From CAWDZK01 sp963726615 (GTDB lineage Bacteria; Actinomycetota; Actinomycetes; JACCUZ01): a stretch of 64,000 nt of DNA. This document shows, one piece after another, positions 31,897 through 38,962 of the stretch. Position numbers and translations under genes: made by a program. The DNA lies in the NCBI GenBank assembly GCA_963726615.1, contig CAVSCX010000003.1:372001-436000 (forward strand), written 5' to 3'. Below the pieces are notes generated by a model. It was not told the DNA's origin, made no database searches, and saw nothing but the letters and a program-made list of their open reading frames with translations. How positions within the stretch are numbered: the first letter of the stretch is position 1; the number at the start of each line of letters is the position of its first letter.

Positions 31897-32682
31897 CTAG
31901 AGGACCCGGCCGTAGGACACGTTGGTGGTCCAGGCCCGGTGGTAGCCGACGCCCGCGCTGGGGTTGGCCGCCTCCCACCAGTATCCGCCGCCGGCGTAGA
32001 TCGCGACGTGGCCGACGCTGCCGCCACCGCCGTTGTAGACGAACACCAGGTCGCCGGGCTGCGGGCTCGACACGCTCTGCACCATCGACCGCTGCGCGGA
32101 GGAGGAGTGCGGCAGCGAGATGCCCATCTGGGCGAAGACGTAGCTGGTGAACCCGGAGCAGTCGAAGCCGTTGGGACCGCTGCCGCCGTGCACGTAGTAG
32201 GCGCCGGACGCCGCCGCCCGGGCGATCTGCAGGGCGTGCGAGGCCGAGGCGCTCATCCGCTCGACGCCGCGGGACGCGGCCGAGGAGAAGCTGCGCGACT
32301 CGGCGGCGCGCTTCGCGGCTCGCTTCTCGGCCGCCCGCTTCTTGGCGAGCTCGCGACGGCGCTCGGCGCGCGCCTTGGCCTGGGCGAGGTCCTGGCGACG
32401 GTCCTGCAGGGCCTGGTCGACAGCGCTGTGCAGCGCGACCTGGGTGCCGGAGGTGGACACGTCGGCGGCGTCCCGGACGAACGTCGCGGCGGCGGCCCCA
32501 CCGGCCTGCCTCGCGTGCCCCCCGCCGTGGGCGGAGGTGGAGGTGTCGGCCGCGACGGCGACCATCGTGCCGGTGACGCTCAGCGTGCCGGCGACGCCTG
32601 CGGCGACACCGAGCTGGAGGGGGCTCTTGGCGGCAAGGGTGCCGAGGCGCTGGACGCGCGTCGGCCTACGGTGCTTGGACAA
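31897..32682 (-). CDS. NlpC/P60-family cell-wall endopeptidase
   Basis: A 261-residue secreted peptidoglycan hydrolase (probable D,L-endopeptidase between stem-peptide residues). A positively charged start and hydrophobic segment (residues about 20-46) act as signal peptide. A basic, Ala/Arg-rich predicted coiled coil follows (about 75-140). The C-terminal NlpC/P60 domain has the catalytic Cys in GFDCSGFTSYVF and the catalytic His in GHVAIYAGG. Translation starts at TTG 32682 with a strong GAGAGGAA ribosome-binding site 8 nt before it. The gene is under a c-di-AMP riboswitch, the standard control of Rpf and NlpC cell-wall lysins in actinomycetes. Confidence 0.9.
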   Translation of the reverse strand: MSKHRRPTRVQRLGTLAAKSPLQLGVAAGVAGTLSVTGTMVAVAADTSTSAHGGGHARQAGGAAAATFVRDAADVSTSGTQVALHSAVDQALQDRRQDLAQAKARAERRRELAKKRAAEKRAAKRAAESRSFSSAASRGVERMSASASHALQIARAAASGAYYVHGGSGPNGFDCSGFTSYVFAQMGISLPHSSSAQRSMVQSVSSPQPGDLVFVYNGGGGSVGHVAIYAGGGYWWEAANPSAGVGYHRAWTTNVSYGRVL

Positions 32683-32697
32683 CCCGTGGTTCCTCTC

Positions 32698-32872
32698 CCA
32701 CGCCTACGAGGTGAGCTGTCGGGTTCGGGCGGGAAAGTGCCCGGCCGACCGGCGGACCGGTGCGGCTTTACCCCAAGGACCTCGGAGAGGCCCACAGAAA
32801 GTGGGTCCCCCGCTCCTGCCAGGCGACTGTCGGACGAGCTGCGCGTGCGAGGCAGGATTCGGCGGCCGCACG
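32698..32872 (-). promoter_or_regulatory. ydaO/yuaA-type c-di-AMP riboswitch
   Basis: On the minus strand the leader contains the conserved blocks of the ydaO class in order: GCCGAATCCTGCC (near 32866), GGGGGACCCACTTT (near 32810), CCTTGGGGTAAAGCCG (near 32778) and, close to the gene, GAACCCGACAGCTCACCTCG followed by TAGGCG (32726-32701). These match the c-di-AMP binding core, with one variant base (CTCACC where CTAACC is usual). The 3' end lies about 18 nt before the TTG start. High c-di-AMP would be expected to turn off the lysin gene. Confidence 0.9.
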
Positions 32873-33023
32873 CGCGCCATCCCCCGTTCGGAGGAGGGCG
32901 GCAGAAGATTACGGGACGGACACGGCGCGTTTCAATCCGACCCCCGGCGCGTCGCCGTGAACCGCCCAAATCCCCTGCTTACGCACTACTCCGGGCAGGG
33001 GTGGCGGGTCGGGTCCAGGCGCC

Positions 33024-33329
33024 TCAGCGCTCGACGGGGTACCCCGCGGCCACCCAGTCCCGGGTCCCGCCGCCGACGTTGACCGCGTCGACCCCGTGCT
33101 GCGCCAGGAACGCCGCCGCCTGGGCGCTGCGCGCACCCACCGCGCAGACCAGGTAGACCGGCTGGTCCGCGGGCAGCGTGCCGACCAGGGTGGGCACCGT
33201 CTGCAGCGGCGTGAGCCGGGCTCCGGGGACGTGGCCCTGGACGTACTCGTCGGGCTCCCGCACATCGACGACGACGGCGTCCCCGGCCTCGAGGGCCTCC
33301 TTGAGCTGGTGGACGGTGATCTCGCGCAT
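33024..33329 (-). CDS. Single-domain rhodanese-like sulfurtransferase
   Basis: A 101-residue protein covering one rhodanese domain: VVVDVREPDEYVQGHVPGA at the start and the active-site loop YLVCAVGARSAQAA, whose Cys would carry the persulfide. It ends with VGGGTRDWVAAGYPVE, typical of these proteins. It probably transfers sulfane sulfur in cytoplasmic sulfur trafficking. It is upstream of the c-di-AMP riboswitch but separated by its own 3' gap, and follows the DtxR-family gene on the same strand. Confidence 0.92.
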   Translation of the reverse strand: MREITVHQLKEALEAGDAVVVDVREPDEYVQGHVPGARLTPLQTVPTLVGTLPADQPVYLVCAVGARSAQAAAFLAQHGVDAVNVGGGTRDWVAAGYPVER

Positions 33330-33381
33330 GTGGCGACCATCTCACGCCGCGCGCGCCCGACAGCGCTGCGAGGACGAACGG

Positions 33382-34083
33382 TCAGCGGGCGGAGACGAAG
33401 ACGTGCGAGGCGACCTCGGCGCTGATCTCGGTGGACTCGCCGCCCGAGCCGACCAGCAGCCCCCCGGCCGCGGGCGCCACGGTGATCGAGGCGCCCGGGC
33501 GGACCCCGGCCCGGCGCAGCCGCGACATGAGGCCGGTGTCGCTCTGCAAGGGCTCGGCCAGCCGGCGTACGACGACCGCGGTCCCGGTGCCGACCTCGAC
33601 CCGGTCCAGCGTGACCAGGGCACCGTCGTCCTCCCCGAGCGGGTCGCCGCCCGGCGGTCCGGTCGCGCCCAGCTCGGCCAGCCCGGGGATCGGGTTGCCG
33701 TAGGGCGAGACGCTCGGGTTCCCCAGGACGTCGAGCAGCCGGCGCTCGACGGTCTCGGAGATGACGTGCTCCCAGCGGCAGGCCTCCTCGTGCACGAGCT
33801 CCCACTCCAGCCCGATGACCTCGACCAGCAGGCACTCGGCGAGCCGGTGCTTGCGCATCACGCGAGTGGCGAGGACCCGGCCGTGCCGGCTGAGCTCCAG
33901 GTGCCGGTCGCCCTCCACCGTGAGCAGCCCGTCGCGCTCCATCCGCCCCACCGTCTGCGACACCGTGGGACCGGACTGGCCGAGACGCTCGGCGATGCGG
34001 GCGCGCAGCGGGACGACGCCCTCCTCCTCCAGCTCGAAGATCGTGCGGAGGTACATCTCCGTGGTGTCGATGAGGTCGCTCAC
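33382..34083 (-). CDS. DtxR/IdeR-family metal-dependent transcriptional repressor
   Basis: A 233-residue regulator. The winged helix is DLIDTTEMYLRTIFELEEEGVVPLRARIAERLGQSGPTVSQTVGRMERDGLL (residues 2-53). The metal-binding and dimerisation domain is RKHRLAECLLVEVIGLEWELVHEEACRWEHVI with the His/Glu/Cys ligands of the family. The C-terminus has an SH3-like FeoA domain. It likely represses iron (or Mn) uptake genes when metal-loaded. GTG 34083 fits the family start and lies 7 nt after CAGAAT, a leaderless-like arrangement; ATG 34092 is an alternative. It is divergent from udgX with about 70 nt between. Confidence 0.92.
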   Translation of the reverse strand: MSDLIDTTEMYLRTIFELEEEGVVPLRARIAERLGQSGPTVSQTVGRMERDGLLTVEGDRHLELSRHGRVLATRVMRKHRLAECLLVEVIGLEWELVHEEACRWEHVISETVERRLLDVLGNPSVSPYGNPIPGLAELGATGPPGGDPLGEDDGALVTLDRVEVGTGTAVVVRRLAEPLQSDTGLMSRLRRAGVRPGASITVAPAAGGLLVGSGGESTEISAEVASHVFVSAR

Positions 34084-34152
34084 GCCTGGCATTCTGGCGC
34101 ACCGTGGGGACCCTCGGTCTTTCACCGCCGCAGCGGCGGGAACGGTGACCTC

Positions 34153-34782
34153 GTGACCGCAGCCGACTTCGTCCCCGACACCACGAGCCTGGACGAGCTG
34201 AGGCGCGCCGCGGCGGGCTGCCGGGGCTGCGAGCTGTGGGAGCACGCCACCCAGACCGTGTTCTCGGCCGGCCCGGAGAACGCCCGGGTGGCGCTCGTCG
34301 GCGAGCAGCCCGGCGACGTCGAGGACCGTCAGGGGCAGCCCTTCGTCGGACCGGCCGGCCGGCTCCTCGTCGAGGCGGTGGACGAGGCCGGCATCCCGCG
34401 GGAGATCACCTACCGCACGAACGCCGTCAAGCACTTCCGGTTCCGTCAGTCCGCACCGGGCAGGCGCCGGATCCACCAGACACCGGAGCTCTCACACCTC
34501 ACGGCGTGCCGCCCGTGGCTGGTGGCCGAGATGCAGCTGGTCCGACCCGCCGTGGTCGTCTGTCTCGGCGCGACGGCCGTGCGGTCTCTGCTCGGCGCGC
34601 AGGTGAAGGTCATGCGCGACCGCGGCGCCATCATCACGCGTGAGACCTCCATCGGCAGCACCGACTTCCTCGTCACGCTGCACCCCTCGGCCGTGCTGCG
34701 GGCGGACGACCGGGAGGCGGCGTACGCCGGGCTGGTCACCGACCTGCGGGTCGTGACCGCCCACCTGGGGCTGCAGCGGTGA
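34153..34782 (+). CDS. udgX: UdgX-type uracil-DNA glycosylase
   Basis: A 209-residue member of UDG family 4/UdgX. CRGCELWEHATQTVF provides the Cys residues of the [4Fe-4S] cluster; GEQPGDVEDRQGQPFVGPAGRLL is the uracil-binding motif; LHPSAVLR is the second active-site motif. The diagnostic UdgX insertion is present as GRRRIHQTPE (KRRIHQ in mycobacteria), whose His forms a covalent adduct with the uracil site in DNA. It would therefore bind irreversibly to uracil-containing DNA. The GTG start is at 34153. Its TGA overlaps the GTG of the next gene, an AlkZ-like protein. Confidence 0.92.
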   Translation: MTAADFVPDTTSLDELRRAAAGCRGCELWEHATQTVFSAGPENARVALVGEQPGDVEDRQGQPFVGPAGRLLVEAVDEAGIPREITYRTNAVKHFRFRQSAPGRRRIHQTPELSHLTACRPWLVAEMQLVRPAVVVCLGATAVRSLLGAQVKVMRDRGAIITRETSIGSTDFLVTLHPSAVLRADDREAAYAGLVTDLRVVTAHLGLQR

Positions 34783-35846
34783 CGTCGATGCGCGACGTCG
34801 CTCTGCTGCGGCTGGCCGCGCACCGCCTGGTCGGGGCGCCGCACCCGACGGCCGCCGACGCGGTGCGCTGGGCGACGTGCACCCAGGCGCAGGACCTGCC
34901 GGGGGCGCTGGTCTCGGTAGCCCTGCGCACCCGCGGGCGGTCCGTCGGAGGGGCCTCGGCCGCCCTCGACGACGGCGAGGTCGTGCGGTCCTGGCCGATG
35001 CGCGGCACGCTGCACCTGGTCGCCGCCGAGGACCTTCGGTGGATGCTGCAGGTCGGGCCGCCGCGGGTCGCCCGGCCAGCCGCCACCCGGCGTGCCGCGC
35101 TGGGCATCGACGAGCCCACCCTGGCCATCGCTCGCGAGGCCACCGTCGCCGTCCTCGAGGGTGGCCGGCGACTTCCGCGGGACGGGCTGATGGGCAGGTG
35201 GCAGGAGGTGGGGGTCGACATCGACGGCCAGCGCGGCGCGCACCTGCTCGGGGCGCTGGCAGTCGAGGGCCTGGTCTGCCTCGGACCGTCGTCGGGACGG
35301 AGCCAGGACGTCGTGCTGGTGGACGAGTGGGTCCGCCCCTCGCCGCCGCGGGACCGGGACGAGTCGGTGGCGGACTGGGCGCTGCGGTACTTCCGCGGCC
35401 ACGGGCCCGCCACCCTGCGCGACTTCGCCCGGTGGACCGGCCTCAGCGTCACGGAAGCCCGCGGTGCTGTCGCGGCCGTGCGCGACGAGCTCGATGTGCT
35501 CGCGGTCGACGGTGTCGAGCACCTGATGGACCCGGCCACCCCCGCCCTGCTCGACGCCTGTCGCTCCGAGGCCCGCGGGGTGCTCCTGCTCCCCGGCTTC
35601 GACGAGCTGGTGCTCGGCTACGGCGACCGGTCTGCCGTCGTCCCGCCCGAGCACTCCGAGCAGGTGCTGCCCGGCGGCGGCATGTTCCGCGGCACGGTCG
35701 TCTCCGGCGGCCGGGCCGTGGCGACCTGGCGGCGACCGACGCGTGCGGGTGCCTCCGCGCCCGCCGTCACGCCGTTCACCACCCTGACAACCACCGTGGC
35801 CGCCGCCATCCCGCGGCGGTGGGCGGCCTACCCTCGGCCGGCATGA
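34779..35846 (+). CDS. Winged-helix (HTH_42) AlkZ/AlkX-like protein
   Basis: A 355-residue protein of the HTH_42/DUF1006 family, which contains DNA glycosylases such as AlkZ (unhooks interstrand crosslinks) and YcaQ. Near residue 35, ATCTQAQDLPGAL contains the Q-x-Q catalytic-type motif of AlkZ. PMRGTLHLV near residue 75 is another family signature, followed by three winged-helix-like repeats and LLPGFDELVLGYGDRS near the C-terminus. It probably cleaves alkylated or crosslinked bases. GTG 34779 overlaps the udgX stop, and its own stop overlaps the next ATG, so three genes are translationally coupled. Confidence 0.82.
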   Translation: MTSMRDVALLRLAAHRLVGAPHPTAADAVRWATCTQAQDLPGALVSVALRTRGRSVGGASAALDDGEVVRSWPMRGTLHLVAAEDLRWMLQVGPPRVARPAATRRAALGIDEPTLAIAREATVAVLEGGRRLPRDGLMGRWQEVGVDIDGQRGAHLLGALAVEGLVCLGPSSGRSQDVVLVDEWVRPSPPRDRDESVADWALRYFRGHGPATLRDFARWTGLSVTEARGAVAAVRDELDVLAVDGVEHLMDPATPALLDACRSEARGVLLLPGFDELVLGYGDRSAVVPPEHSEQVLPGGGMFRGTVVSGGRAVATWRRPTRAGASAPAVTPFTTLTTTVAAAIPRRWAAYPRPA

Positions 35847-36589
35847 GCGGAACCGTGGCACCGAAGCTCGTCGTGGCCGACCGGTTCTGCGGGCCCACCG
35901 GCAGCGGCAACGGCGGATACGTGGCCGGCCGGCTCGCCGGCCACGTCGGGACCGACGGTCCGGTGGAGGTGACCCTGCGGCAGCCGCCGCCGCTCGACGT
36001 CGCCCTCGACGTACGACCGGACGACGGCGGCGGTGCTGGCGTCCCCGGGGTCACCCTGGGCTTCGGCGGGGCTGTCGTCGCCGAGGCCCGGGTCGGCCAG
36101 CTGCACGGGCACGTCGTCGACCCGGTCGACCGCGCGGTCGCGGTCGCAGCCATGGCCCGCTACGCGGGCGCTGCCGACCACCCGTTCCCCCGCTGCTTCG
36201 TGTGCGGGACCGCGCGGCCGGCGCCCGACGGCCTCGGCCTGCGGCCCGGCCGCCTGCTGGACCGGCCGGACACCGTGGCCACCGGCTGGACGCCGGACGC
36301 GTCGTTCGCCGACGACAGCGGGCAGCTGCCCCCGTGGCTGGTCTGGGCGGCGCTCGACTGCCCCGGCGGCTGGTCCAGCGACCTGATCGGGCGGCCGATG
36401 GTGCTCGGCCGGATGACCGCCGCCGTGGACGCGCTGCCCGCTGCGGGCGCCGAGTGCGTCGTCGTCGGCAGGCTGCTCGGCGAGGAGGGCCGCAAGACGT
36501 TCACCGCCTCCACCGCCTACGACCCGGACGGGCGGGTGCTCGGGCGCGCGGAGCAGGTGTGGATCGCCCTGCGGAGACACGGCGAGTAA
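35843..36589 (+). CDS. Hotdog-fold thioesterase-like protein
   Basis: A 248-residue protein probably made of two hotdog repeats. FCGPTGSGNGGYVAGRLAG (residues about 13-31) is the typical hotdog helix region, and HPFPRCFVCGTARPAPDGLGL near 115 is a conserved Cys-containing linker in this actinobacterial family. No catalytic Asp is obvious. The family is of unknown substrate, perhaps acyl-CoA. ATG overlaps the stop of the AlkZ-like gene. A role in DNA repair is not implied beyond co-transcription. Confidence 0.65.
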   Translation: MSGTVAPKLVVADRFCGPTGSGNGGYVAGRLAGHVGTDGPVEVTLRQPPPLDVALDVRPDDGGGAGVPGVTLGFGGAVVAEARVGQLHGHVVDPVDRAVAVAAMARYAGAADHPFPRCFVCGTARPAPDGLGLRPGRLLDRPDTVATGWTPDASFADDSGQLPPWLVWAALDCPGGWSSDLIGRPMVLGRMTAAVDALPAAGAECVVVGRLLGEEGRKTFTASTAYDPDGRVLGRAEQVWIALRRHGE

Positions 36590-36635
36590 GCCGTTGTGAT
36601 CGGCCCCGGCACGTCGTACCGTTTCCGGTACACGG

Positions 36636-36649
36636 AAGGGAGGTGATCC
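36636..36649 (+). promoter_or_regulatory. Unusually strong Shine-Dalgarno sequence
   Basis: AAGGGAGGTGATCC is complementary to nearly the whole 3' end of 16S rRNA (GGATCACCTCCTTT). It lies 6 nt before a TTG that opens a 12-codon reading frame. Confidence 0.65.
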
Positions 36650-36655
36650 GAGGAT

Positions 36656-36694
36656 TTGAGTACTTCTTGGACGCGTGAGGTGGCTGCCAGCTAG
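36656..36694 (+). CDS. Putative 12-residue peptide (MSTSWTREVAAS)
   Basis: TTG at 36656 follows an almost perfect anti-16S sequence by 6 nt and opens a frame that ends in TAG after 12 codons. The DNA around its end (GTGGCTGCCAGCTAGCGCCAC) can fold into a hairpin that includes the stop codon. A strong nested hairpin at 36763-36814 could terminate the transcript. There is no downstream gene on this strand for almost 1.2 kb, so this is not a classical attenuator leader; it may be a free-standing small peptide or an RNA element. Function unknown. It is too short for standard gene finding. Confidence 0.45.
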   Translation: MSTSWTREVAAS

Positions 36695-36762
36695 CGCCAC
36701 GTGCAGCACCGACGCCGTCGGATCACCGGATGTACGTGCCGGCGAATCCCAGGCAGTCACCC

Positions 36763-36814
36763 GACCCCCGGGCTGGCGGAGGACACGTCCCCTCCGCGCA
36801 ACGGCCCGGGGGTC
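36763..36814. terminator. Nested hairpin terminator
   Basis: Outer stem GACCCCCGGGC / GCCCGGGGGTC (11 bp, perfect) encloses inner stem GCGGAGG / CCTCCGC (7 bp, perfect) with loop ACACGTCC. It lies 68 nt after the 12-codon ORF. Confidence 0.65.
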
Positions 36815-36878
36815 GCTGCATGTCCGGGCCCCGTCCCTCCCCGCCCCCGAGCCCCCCAGAAAGCCCGCGTACCGAAAT

Positions 36879-36971
36879 GATCACGTAAGCGTGGTCAACT
36901 CGGGTCGACAGTGGCGTGCAAGCCACGGTTCACCCGAGTTGACCACGCAAGCGTGATCAACTCGGGTCGAC
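36879..36971. repeat. Palindromic intergenic repeat (two 31-nt copies plus inverted segment)
   Basis: A 31-nt unit at 36879-36909 recurs at 36941-36971 with three differences (GATCACGTAAGCGTGG versus GACCACGCAAGCGTGA, then an identical TCAACTCGGGTCGAC). The segment GTGGTCAACTCGGGT (36891-36905) is also exactly inverted at 36932-36946. Between them lies a small hairpin GTGGC-GTGCAA-GCCAC (36911-36926). The block resembles REP/BIME-type extragenic repeats and stands between the convergent thioesterase and pdxH genes. Confidence 0.75.
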
Positions 36972-37006
36972 GGGCGGGCCGTGGGGTGTGGCGGGCGGAC
37001 GGGCGG

Positions 37007-37675
37007 TCAGGGGGCGAGGCGTTCGACGGTCCACGGAGCGCCCGGCGCCGTACGGCGGTAGCGGACCCGGTCGTGCAGGCGCCCGCTCCGGCCGGCCCAG
37101 AACTCCCACGACGCCGGCACGACGAGGAAGCCGCCCCAGCCCGGCGGCGCCGGCACCTCCTCCGGGAACCGCGCCTGCGCCGCCGCGAGCGCTGTGTCGA
37201 GCTCCGCGCGGGAGGCCACCACCTGCGACTGCGGGCTGGCCCAGGCGCCGAGCTGTGACTCCCGTGGGCGAGCGGAGAAGTAGGCCTCGACGGCGTCCCG
37301 GCCCAGCGGGACCGCCTCGCCCGTGACCCGCACCTGGCGCGAGACCGCGTGCCAGGGGAAGACGAGTGCGCAGCGCGGGTCGGCCGCCAGGTCCCGCGCC
37401 TTGGCGGAGCCGAGGTTGGTGAAGAACCGCAGCCCGTCGTCGGCGTAGCCCTTGAGCAGCACGGTCCGCGCCGACGGGGACCCGTCGCCGGCGACCGTCG
37501 CCAGCACCATCGCGTTCGGCTCGACGACGCCCGCACCGGCGACCTGGGCGAACCAGCCGCCGAAGGCCGCGACCGGGTCCGGGCCGAGGTCGGCCGGCTC
37601 GACCCCCACCCGCTCGTACGCGCGACGCATCGCCGCCGGGTCCGGCCCCGGCCCCGCGTCTCCGGAGGGCTGCAC
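37007..37675 (-). CDS. pdxH: Pyridoxamine/pyridoxine 5'-phosphate oxidase
   Basis: A 222-residue FMN enzyme that oxidises PNP/PMP to pyridoxal 5'-phosphate. Recognisable segments: MRRAYERVGVEPADLGPDP at the N-terminus, EPNAMVLATVAGDGSPSARTVLLKGYADDGLRFFTN (FMN and substrate sites), ALVFPWHAVSRQVRVTGEA, SARPRESQLGAWASPQSQVV and the C-terminal EFWAGRSGRLHDRVRYRR. The GTG start at 37675 follows CAGGCT by 7 nt, perhaps leaderless. It is divergent from citrate synthase, a common actinobacterial neighbourhood. Confidence 0.96.
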   Translation of the reverse strand: MQPSGDAGPGPDPAAMRRAYERVGVEPADLGPDPVAAFGGWFAQVAGAGVVEPNAMVLATVAGDGSPSARTVLLKGYADDGLRFFTNLGSAKARDLAADPRCALVFPWHAVSRQVRVTGEAVPLGRDAVEAYFSARPRESQLGAWASPQSQVVASRAELDTALAAAQARFPEEVPAPPGWGGFLVVPASWEFWAGRSGRLHDRVRYRRTAPGAPWTVERLAP

Positions 37676-37852
37676 GCGGCCCAGCCTGCCACGGCCCGGG
37701 TGGGCCGACGGGGCGACAGCACGGGGGCGAACGGGTCAGACTGCAGGCAGCCCGTTTCCGTACGAGTCCTATGGTGGCGCACTCCAGCCCCTGTACGACA
37801 CCGCACCGACGCCCGGCCGACACCAGCGCCGCGCAGCGAGGAGCCGCGCCCC

Positions 37853-38962
37853 ATGACGAGCACCATCAGCGACCCCGACTTCAAGCCCGGGCTCGAGGGC
37901 GTCATCGCCTTCGAGACCGACATCGCGGAGCCGGACAAGGAGGGTGGCTCGCTGCGCTACCGCGGCGTGGACATCGAGGACCTGGCCGGCAAGGTGTCCT
38001 TCGGCAACGTGTGGGGGCTGCTCGTCGACAACGAGGTCGAGCCAGGGCTGCCCCCGGCCGAGCCCTTCCCGTTGCCGGTCCACTCCGGTGACGTCCGGGT
38101 CGACGTGCAGAGCGCGCTGGCGATGCTGGCGCCGGCCTGGGGCTTCCGGCAGCTGCTCGACATCGACCAGGCGGAGGCCCGGGACAACCTCGCCCGCGCG
38201 TCGGTGATGGCGCTGTCGTTCGTCGCGCAGTCGGCACGGGGCGTCGGGCTGCCGATGGTCCCGCAGTCCGAGGTGGACAAGGCCGCGACCATCGTGGAGA
38301 GATTCATGATCCGCTGGCGCGGGGAGCCCGACCCCAAGCACGTCGCGGCTGTCGACGCCTACTGGGTCTCGGCGGCCGAGCACGGCATGAACGCCTCGAC
38401 GTTCACCGCACGGGTCATCGCCTCGACCGGCGCCGACGTGGCCGCCTGCCTGTCCGGCGCCGTCGGTGCGATGTCCGGCCCGCTGCACGGCGGTGCCCCG
38501 TCCCGGGTGCTGCACATGCTGGAGGCCGTCGAGAAGCAGGGCGACGCCGCGGCGTACGTCAAGGCGGTGCTGGACCGCGGCGAGCGGCTGATGGGCTTCG
38601 GCCACCGGGTCTACCGGGCGGAGGACCCCCGCGCCCGGGTGCTGCGGCGCACTGCCCGCGAGCTCGACGCGCCACGCTACGAGGCCGCTGCCGCGCTGGA
38701 GAAGGCCGCCCTCGAGGAGCTGCGGAGCCGCCGGCCGGACCGGGTGCTGGAGACGAACGTGGAGTTCTGGGCCGCGGTGGTCCTGGACTTCGCCCAGGTG
38801 CCGCCGCACATGTTCACCCCGATGTTCACCTGCGCGCGCACTGCCGGCTGGTCGGCGCACATCCTCGAGCAGAAGCGCACCGGCCGGTTGATCCGCCCGT
38901 CCGCCCGGTACGTCGGCGAGGGCCCGCGCAAGCCCGCGGACGTCAAGGGCTGGACGGCCTGA
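37853..38962 (+). CDS. Citrate synthase (actinobacterial type 2)
   Basis: A 369-residue enzyme condensing oxaloacetate and acetyl-CoA in the TCA or methylcitrate cycle. Active-site regions: AAEHGMNASTFTAR (His), GPLHGGAPSRV (His), MGFGHRVYRAEDPR and the Asp in VLDFAQVPPHMFTPMF. ATG 37853 has AGGAG upstream. It is shorter than the canonical TCA-cycle GltA and matches the smaller CitA-like class. The last 20 nt overlap the convergent LanC-like gene. Confidence 0.94.
   Translation: MTSTISDPDFKPGLEGVIAFETDIAEPDKEGGSLRYRGVDIEDLAGKVSFGNVWGLLVDNEVEPGLPPAEPFPLPVHSGDVRVDVQSALAMLAPAWGFRQLLDIDQAEARDNLARASVMALSFVAQSARGVGLPMVPQSEVDKAATIVERFMIRWRGEPDPKHVAAVDAYWVSAAEHGMNASTFTARVIASTGADVAACLSGAVGAMSGPLHGGAPSRVLHMLEAVEKQGDAAAYVKAVLDRGERLMGFGHRVYRAEDPRARVLRRTARELDAPRYEAAAALEKAALEELRSRRPDRVLETNVEFWAAVVLDFAQVPPHMFTPMFTCARTAGWSAHILEQKRTGRLIRPSARYVGEGPRKPADVKGWTA

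Noticed and set aside
36675..36956. 93-codon frame across the repeat region
   Set aside because: It runs through the hairpins and repeats, has no ribosome-binding site and its translation is low-complexity.
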